From assembly GCA_023253795.1 (NCBI GenBank), contig JALRFG010000147.1, forward strand, positions 1 through 5,041: a DNA stretch of 5,041 nt, written 5' to 3'. Origin of the DNA: Methylocystis sp. (lineage in GTDB: Bacteria; Pseudomonadota; Alphaproteobacteria; Rhizobiales; Beijerinckiaceae). Below, piece after piece: positions 1-5,041 of this stretch. Below the pieces are notes generated by a model. The model did not search any database. It saw only the letters and a program-made list of their open reading frames with translations, and was not told the origin of the DNA. A program made the translations under genes and the position numbers. The stretch's first letter is position 1; each line of letters starts with the position of its first letter.

Positions 1-624
1 ATGTTCCTGATCGTCGCTGTCGTCGACCAGCCAGTCCTGCCACTCGCCTTCGCCTTCCTCGCGCAGCGGCGAGTTCAACGAGGCGTCGCCGCCCATGCGG
101 CGGTTCATGTCGATCACGTCCTGCTTCGAGACGCCGAGACGCGTCGCGATTTTCTCGACGTTCTCAGGCTTGAGATCGCCCTCCTCATAGGCGGAGATGC
201 GGCTCTTGGCCTTGCGCAGATTGAAGAACAGTTTCTTCTGGCTGGCGGTGGTGCCCATTTTCACGAGCGACCACGAGCGCAGGATGTATTCCTGGATCGA
301 GGCGCGAATCCACCACATCGCATAGGTGGCGAGACGGAAGCCGCGATCGGGCTCGAAGCGTTTGACCGCCTGCATCAGACCGACGTTGCCTTCCGAGATG
401 ATCTCCCCGATCGGCAGGCCGTAGCCGCGATAGCCCATGGCGATCTTGGCGACGAGACGCAAATGCGAGGTGATGAGCTCCTGCGCAGCCTTCGGGTCTT
501 CATGCTCACGCCAGCGCTTGGCAAGCATATATTCCTGCTGGGGCTCCAGCATGGGGAAGCGACGAATTTCCGCAAGATAATGCGCAAGACCGCCATCAGC
601 GATAGCAGGCATTGAATTCGCCAT
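1..624 (-). CDS. rpoH: RNA polymerase heat-shock sigma factor RpoH (sigma-32), N-terminal part
   Basis: This is the alternative sigma factor that directs RNA polymerase to heat-shock promoters (chaperones, proteases). 208 residues are visible, and the frame is still open at base 1, so about the last 85-90 residues, including sigma region 4 (-35 recognition), lie outside the window. The protein begins MANSMPAIADGGLAHYL. Sigma region 2 covers about residues 48-118, with HLRLVAKIAMGYRGYGLP, a core-binding stretch EIISEGNVGLMQAVKRFEP and the -10 recognition helix GFRLATYAMWWIRASIQEYI. The RpoH box QKKLFFNLR is at residues 129-137; it is diagnostic for sigma-32 and separates this gene from rpoD. 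The ATG at 624 is chosen because AGGAGG lies 9 nt upstream; a second in-frame ATG at 612 lacks such a site. A candidate CtrA-type promoter and a leader hairpin lie upstream. Identity is very secure. The 204-residue plus-strand frame over the same bases is its shadow. Confidence 0.97.
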   Translation of the reverse strand, partial: MANSMPAIADGGLAHYLAEIRRFPMLEPQQEYMLAKRWREHEDPKAAQELITSHLRLVAKIAMGYRGYGLPIGEIISEGNVGLMQAVKRFEPDRGFRLATYAMWWIRASIQEYILRSWSLVKMGTTASQKKLFFNLRKAKSRISAYEEGDLKPENVEKIATRLGVSKQDVIDMNRRMGGDASLNSPLREEGEGEWQDWLVDDSDDQEH

Positions 625-633
625 AGTTTTCAA

Positions 634-639
634 CCTCCT
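634..639 (-). promoter_or_regulatory. rpoH ribosome binding site (AGGAGG)
   Basis: A perfect AGGAGG on the minus strand lies 9 nt before the rpoH ATG at 624. It fixes the start and predicts strong intrinsic translation. Only one base separates it from the foot of the leader hairpin at 641-667. No extensive complementary strand that would hide it is apparent in the leader. Confidence 0.9.
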
Positions 640-640
640 G

Positions 641-667
641 GCGAGCGCCCCGGTTCGGTTCGCTCGC
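641..667 (-). other. Hairpin in rpoH leader, adjacent to ribosome binding site
   Basis: On the minus strand, GCGAGCG (667-661) and CGCTCGC (647-641) form a perfect 7-bp all-GC-type stem with a 13-nt loop that holds AACCG twice in tandem. The stem ends one base before AGGAGG. It does not include the ribosome binding site and no T-run follows, so it is neither a classic RNA thermometer nor a terminator as seen. It may affect ribosome access or mRNA stability. The inverted repeat is seen directly; a role is inferred. Confidence 0.45.
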
Positions 668-731
668 AATGGGCGGTCCGCGAAATCGCCAACCGCAACG
701 AGGATCACTATACGCCGATGGCCGGGGTAGG

Positions 732-771
732 AGAATATGCCAGCCTGTCGCCCGACTTAAAGCTGGATTAA
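732..771 (-). promoter_or_regulatory. Candidate CtrA-dependent promoter of rpoH
   Basis: A perfect full CtrA box, TTAA-N7-TTAA, occupies 757-771. The box is palindromic, so it reads the same on both strands. Read toward rpoH, its second TTAA falls in a -35-like hexamer TTAAGT (760-755). After a 17-bp spacer comes TATTCT (737-732), which matches 4 of 6 bases of the TATAAT -10 consensus. This matches the arrangement known for CtrA-activated promoters in Caulobacter, where the CtrA half-site overlaps the -35 element. Transcription would start near 725, about 100 nt before the rpoH ATG. A GANTC site (GAATC, 783-787), the target of the CcrM methylase, lies 11 bp upstream of the box. A separate -10-like TATAGT (712-707) has only a poor -35 (TTCTCC) and is less convincing. 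Motifs are seen; regulation is inferred. Confidence 0.45.
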
Positions 772-857
772 GCTTTGGTAATGAATCCGGCGACGTAAAC
801 TATTGTTTTTAATAATCATTGATATTGAAATTGACATTCACGCCGCGGTTTATGACC

Positions 858-1343
858 TCAAAAGCCGAAGCCATGGCTGCCCGCCACCGCGCCCAGCACG
901 GTCAGCAGGCTGATCGTCAACAAAAAGCGGTGCAGGCGCTCGATCAGGGCGAAGGTCTCCGCCGGGCGCCGCTCGGCCTGCGCCTGAAACCAGCGATGAA
1001 GAAACAGCGGCTCGGCCACAAACAGCATCAGGGTGAAGAGCAGCCAGACCGCGACCATCGCGTGCATCCACCAGAAATGCAGACTGTCGAACCGGCTCCA
1101 CAGATCGAAACGCCAGCTCATGTAAAAGCCGCTCAACCCCGCTATCAGCGTCGTTGCGCGCGCCTGCCAGGCGAAGCGGCGTTCGATGGCGTCGAAAAAA
1201 GCGACGCGCTCTTCCGGGGCTTTCAGGCGGCGGATCGCGGGCAAGAGAACGGTCGTCACAAAGCCGACGCCGCCAATCCATAAAACGACGGCGACGACAT
1301 GCAGGCTACGCGCGAGCGCGAGATCGTCCATAACGCGTTCCAT
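858..1343 (-). CDS. Small four-helix integral membrane protein, CopD-like family
   Basis: This is a 161-residue inner-membrane protein of unproven function. Four hydrophobic helices are visible at about residues 10-35, 58-78, 90-114 and 138-158. The pattern ALARSLHVVAVVLWIGGVGF, with a histidine (H15) in helix 1, then H89 and H94 in FWWMHAMVAVW and H138 at the start of helix 4, resembles CopD/HemJ-like proteins, in which membrane histidines bind heme b or copper. There is no signal peptide and no soluble domain. The 1343 ATG has no clear ribosome binding site. An in-frame ATG at 1331 (giving MDDLALARSLH) has GGA 6-7 nt upstream and may be the true start. The gene sits between rpoD and rpoH, just behind the rpoD terminator, with almost no room for its own promoter. 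Frames overlapping it on both strands lack this membrane pattern and are shadows. The gene is secure; copper transport, heme binding or a HemJ-like redox role are only possibilities. Confidence 0.8.
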   Translation of the reverse strand: MERVMDDLALARSLHVVAVVLWIGGVGFVTTVLLPAIRRLKAPEERVAFFDAIERRFAWQARATTLIAGLSGFYMSWRFDLWSRFDSLHFWWMHAMVAVWLLFTLMLFVAEPLFLHRWFQAQAERRPAETFALIERLHRFLLTISLLTVLGAVAGSHGFGF

Positions 1344-1375
1344 TGTAGAAGGCTGCGGCGTCGTGGCGGAGAATG

Positions 1376-1418
1376 AAAAACGCCGGCGATTCTGAAAGAG
1401 AAGCGCCGGCGTGTTTTT
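1376..1418. terminator. Bidirectional rho-independent terminator after rpoD
   Basis: A perfect 9-bp inverted repeat, ACGCCGGCG (1380-1388) and CGCCGGCGT (1404-1412), encloses a 15-nt loop. On the minus strand, the rpoD direction, the stem ends in T and four more Ts follow (1379-1376). On the plus strand it is followed by G and five Ts (1413-1418). It starts within 10 bases of the rpoD stop codon. It should end rpoD transcription and could also stop antisense transcription entering rpoD from the other side. Confidence 0.9.
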
Positions 1419-1420
1419 GA

Positions 1421-3442
<2,022 letters not shown>

Positions 3443-3448
3443 CAAACG

Positions 3449-3452
3449 CTCC
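3449..3452 (-). promoter_or_regulatory. rpoD ribosome binding site (GGAG)
   Basis: GGAG on the minus strand is 6 nt from the ATG at 3442 but only 3 nt from the in-frame TTG at 3445. The spacing therefore favours ATG, and a protein starting MAKKDAEKV rather than MMAKKD. Confidence 0.75.
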
Positions 3453-3515
3453 AGGCGAGCCGTCGACGTTTCGCGCCTCGCGCGTCGTCAACCCTCGCAT
3501 CAGTCTCTCGTCATA

Positions 3516-3536
3516 CGAACCAGCCGTCGCGGTTCG
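3516..3536. repeat. 6-bp inverted repeat in rpoD upstream region
   Basis: CGAACC (3516-3521) and GGTTCG (3531-3536) form a perfect 6-bp inverted repeat around a 9-nt spacer. Its last two bases overlap the first copy of the neighbouring 13-bp tandem repeat. It does not match the GTTC-N7-GTTC LexA box of alphaproteobacteria. It could be an operator half-site pair or a short mRNA hairpin. Confidence 0.4.
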
Positions 3537-3561
3537 CCGGAAATTTCCGCCGGAAATTTCC
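3535..3561. repeat. Tandem 13-bp repeat containing two GGAAATTTCC palindromes, rpoD upstream region
   Basis: CGCCGGAAATTTC occurs twice head to tail (3535-3547 and 3548-3560). Each copy, with the base or bases that follow, contains the perfect 10-bp palindrome GGAAATTTCC (3539-3548 and 3552-3561), with centres 13 bp apart. This AT-cored pair stands out in a GC-rich gap and looks like a double operator for a dimeric DNA-binding protein. I know no regulator whose site it matches. No good -35/-10 pair is visible; a TATGAC at 3515-3510 is the nearest -10-like hexamer, and if used it would put the palindromes about 40 and 53 bp upstream of the start, the place of an activator. That placement is speculative. 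Confidence 0.6.
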
Positions 3562-3563
3562 CT

Positions 3564-3588
3564 GGCGCGCGCAACGTTCACGCGCGCC
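3564..3588. repeat. 8-bp GC-rich inverted repeat between dnaG and rpoD
   Basis: GGCGCGCG (3564-3571) and CGCGCGCC (3581-3588) are perfect complements around a 9-nt loop containing the palindrome AACGTT. Neither strand has a T-run after it, so it is unlikely to be a strong intrinsic terminator of dnaG. It may be a processing or attenuation hairpin in a dnaG-rpoD transcript, or part of the adjacent operator-like cluster. Confidence 0.5.
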
Positions 3589-3644
3589 GATAAAGCCCTA
3601 TCTCTCAAAAGGACGTAAACGCCCCGCTATCTCGACGGCCGCGA

Positions 3645-5041
3645 CTACAAAGAGCGCGACGGACGTCCTGAGAGCGCGCCAAAGCCCTCCAATGCCGCCT
3701 CTGCGCCGTCAAGCGCCGACAGTTGCGTCTGAATGTCCCTGAGGCGCGCGGCGTCCCGCTCGTTTGGATTATCAGCGAGCCGGGCCTCCACCTCGCGAAG
3801 CTCTCTATTTAACGCCCGCGCGCGACGATGCAAGACTAAAGCCTGTCGCAGGCTCTCGGCGGCGTCGGCCGGAGCCGCCTCGGGACGCACGCTCCACAGC
3901 ACCGCATGGGCGACCATGCCCGACAACCGTCCGGCGGCGGCGGACAAGCCATTTTCTTCAATAAAATCAGCAAGGAGCTGCGTTTCTTCACCCCCCGCCT
4001 CCCGCCAGCGCACCAGAGCGTCGCGCAGCGCAATGGCTTCCGGGGAGGCGAAATCCAGCTCGGCGATCTCGTCGACCCGCTCCGCCAGCACCTCGGGATG
4101 ATTCATTAAAATCAATAAAATCAATCCTTCACGCGGCGCAATTGGCGCGCTGACGCCGCGAAACAGCGGCGAATTGGCGAGCGACGGCCCGACCCGCAAC
4201 GGTCCGCCCGCCCCGGCGCGTCCGGGAGCGCCATTCCAGCGCGGCGTATAATCGCGCCCGCTCCCGGTCGACCGGCCATTGGAAAAGCGCGAGGGATCCC
4301 GCCCGAGCAGTTTTGCGAGGCGATCTGTGAGTTCCTGCTGATAATGACGCCGCAGCGTCTCGTCGGCGATCTGGCCGGCGACCTCGCGCAGGCGGCGCTC
4401 CAGCCCCGCCCGCCGCTCCGGCGTGTCGAGAACCAGCCCATCGGTTTCGCGCATCCACAGAAGATCGACGAGCGGCAGGGTCGAGGCCAGCGCCTGGGCG
4501 ACCGCCGTCCGCCCGCCGGCGCGCAGCAATTCGTCCGGGTCCATGCCGCCGGAGAGCAGCACGAAGCGCAGGCTTCGCCCTGCCCCGATCAGCGGCAGCG
4601 CCGTGTCGACCGCGCGGAAGGCGGCCTTGAGCCCGGCCTTGTCGCCGTCGAAACACAACACCGGCTCCTCGGCCATGCGCCAGAGCAGGCCGCATTGATC
4701 CGGCGTCAGGGCCGTGCCGAGCGGCGCGACGGCGTTGTGAACGCCCGCCGCATCGAGCGCGATGACGTCGACATAACCCTCGACGGCGATCACCGTTCCC
4801 GTCTCATGCGCGGCTTTGCGGGCGTTATGCAGGTTGTAAAGGGTCGCGCCCTTGTGAAAGAGCGGCGTCTCCGGCGAGTTGAGATATTTGGCCTGCGCCT
4901 CGGCCTCCATTGCGCGACCGCCAAAAGCGATCACCCGGCCGGCGCGGTCACAAATCGGAAACATGACCCGGTTACGAAAGCGATCGAACGGAACCGCAAT
5001 GTCTTCGCCATGGATCAGCAGCCCCGCCTCGATCATCGTCT
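3645..5041 (-). CDS. dnaG: DNA primase DnaG, C-terminal two thirds
   Basis: DnaG makes the RNA primers for DNA replication and acts with the DnaB helicase at the fork. 465 codons are visible. The frame is open through base 5041, so roughly the first 170-190 residues, including the CHC2 zinc-binding domain, are outside the window; the ATG at 5036 is internal. Counting from that Met, the primase core has FDRFRNRVMFPICDRAGRVI (18-37) and KYLNSPETPLFHKG (50-63). The TOPRIM catalytic part follows, with the glutamate motif VEGYVD (85-90), GTALTPDQ (107-114), the metal-binding CFDGDKAG (128-135) and MDPDELL (165-171). A Gly/Arg/Pro-rich linker (about 250-285) leads to the C-terminal helicase-interaction domain (about 300-455), rich in Leu, Ala and Arg helices. 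It ends GRPSRSL with a TAG stop, 202 bp before rpoD in the same direction, as in macromolecular-synthesis operons. All visible catalytic residues are intact. Confidence 0.97.
   Translation of the reverse strand, partial: TMIEAGLLIHGEDIAVPFDRFRNRVMFPICDRAGRVIAFGGRAMEAEAQAKYLNSPETPLFHKGATLYNLHNARKAAHETGTVIAVEGYVDVIALDAAGVHNAVAPLGTALTPDQCGLLWRMAEEPVLCFDGDKAGLKAAFRAVDTALPLIGAGRSLRFVLLSGGMDPDELLRAGGRTAVAQALASTLPLVDLLWMRETDGLVLDTPERRAGLERRLREVAGQIADETLRRHYQQELTDRLAKLLGRDPSRFSNGRSTGSGRDYTPRWNGAPGRAGAGGPLRVGPSLANSPLFRGVSAPIAPREGLILLILMNHPEVLAERVDEIAELDFASPEAIALRDALVRWREAGGEETQLLADFIEENGLSAAAGRLSGMVAHAVLWSVRPEAAPADAAESLRQALVLHRRARALNRELREVEARLADNPNERDAARLRDIQTQLSALDGAEAALEGFGALSGRPSRSL
4107..4124 (-). 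repeat. In-frame 9-bp tandem duplication in dnaG
   Basis: On the minus strand TTGATTTTA occurs twice in direct succession, encoding Leu-Ile-Leu twice (residues 305-310 from the Met at 5036) at the start of the helicase-interaction domain. It is the most AT-rich stretch of the gene and uses two TTA codons, which should be rare in a genome this GC-rich. The reading frame stays open and the hydrophobic helix is plausible, so it is not a disruption. Confidence 0.6.

Noticed and set aside
1..615. Plus-strand open frame of 204 residues
   Set aside because: It is fully antisense to rpoH, which is identified beyond doubt on the other strand, and has no family resemblance.
634..667. rpoH leader as a ROSE-type or four-U RNA thermometer
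   Set aside because: The ribosome binding site is outside the visible stem, and no U-rich or anti-Shine-Dalgarno strand pairs with it convincingly.
759..776. AAAGCT/AGCTTT 6-bp inverted repeat as a terminator of the membrane-protein gene
   Set aside because: The stem is short and AT-containing, has no T-run, lies over 80 bases past the stop, and is explained by its overlap with the CtrA-type box.
831..856. Plus-strand TTGACA followed by TATGAC
   Set aside because: The spacer is only 14 bp and the promoter would point into the antisense strand of the membrane-protein gene, with no gene to serve.
819..1283. Plus-strand 154-residue frame and an alternative minus-strand frame (850-1281) over the membrane-protein gene
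   Set aside because: Both are polar, Arg/Gln/Pro-rich and without pattern, while the frame at 858-1343 gives four clean membrane helices.
3516..3536. GAACC...GGTTC as a LexA (SOS) box
   Set aside because: The alphaproteobacterial LexA site is a direct repeat GTTC-N7-GTTC; this is an inverted repeat with 9-nt spacing.
3564..3588. Inverted repeat as the dnaG terminator
   Set aside because: No T-run follows on either strand, and the distance from the dnaG stop is nearly 60 bases.

Overview
The window looks like chromosomal core DNA from a GC-rich alphaproteobacterium, most likely of the order Hyphomicrobiales (Rhizobiales). The basis is the protein sequences: a RpoD of about 673 residues with acidic N-terminal and mid-protein stretches, an alphaproteobacterial-type RpoH, and a DnaG with a long, poorly conserved linker. 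A methylotroph-type or Beijerinckiaceae-like genome is possible, but the sequence does not settle the genus. All four genes lie on the minus strand, so transcription runs from high to low coordinates.

Layout, in order of transcription. (1) 5041-3645: the C-terminal two thirds of dnaG (DNA primase), cut by the window edge. (2) 3644-3443: a 202-bp gap rich in symmetric elements, including an 8-bp inverted repeat, two copies of the palindrome GGAAATTTCC within a 13-bp tandem repeat, and a 6-bp inverted repeat. (3) 3442-1421: rpoD, the complete housekeeping sigma factor. (4) 1418-1376: a strong hairpin terminator with T-runs on both strands. (5) 1343-858: a small four-helix membrane protein of CopD-like type. 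(6) 857-625: a 233-bp gap with a perfect CtrA-type box TTAA-N7-TTAA, a matching -10 element, a nearby GANTC site and a leader hairpin touching the ribosome binding site. (7) 624-1: the N-terminal 208 residues of rpoH (heat-shock sigma factor), cut by the window edge.

The genes form a replication and transcription core: primase starts lagging-strand synthesis, RpoD directs housekeeping transcription and RpoH directs the heat-shock regulon. dnaG-rpoD recalls the macromolecular-synthesis operon of other proteobacteria. No mobile element, CRISPR array, tRNA or rRNA was seen. No clearly new system is present. The points most worth a second look are regulatory: the possible CtrA-controlled rpoH promoter and the palindrome array in front of rpoD.
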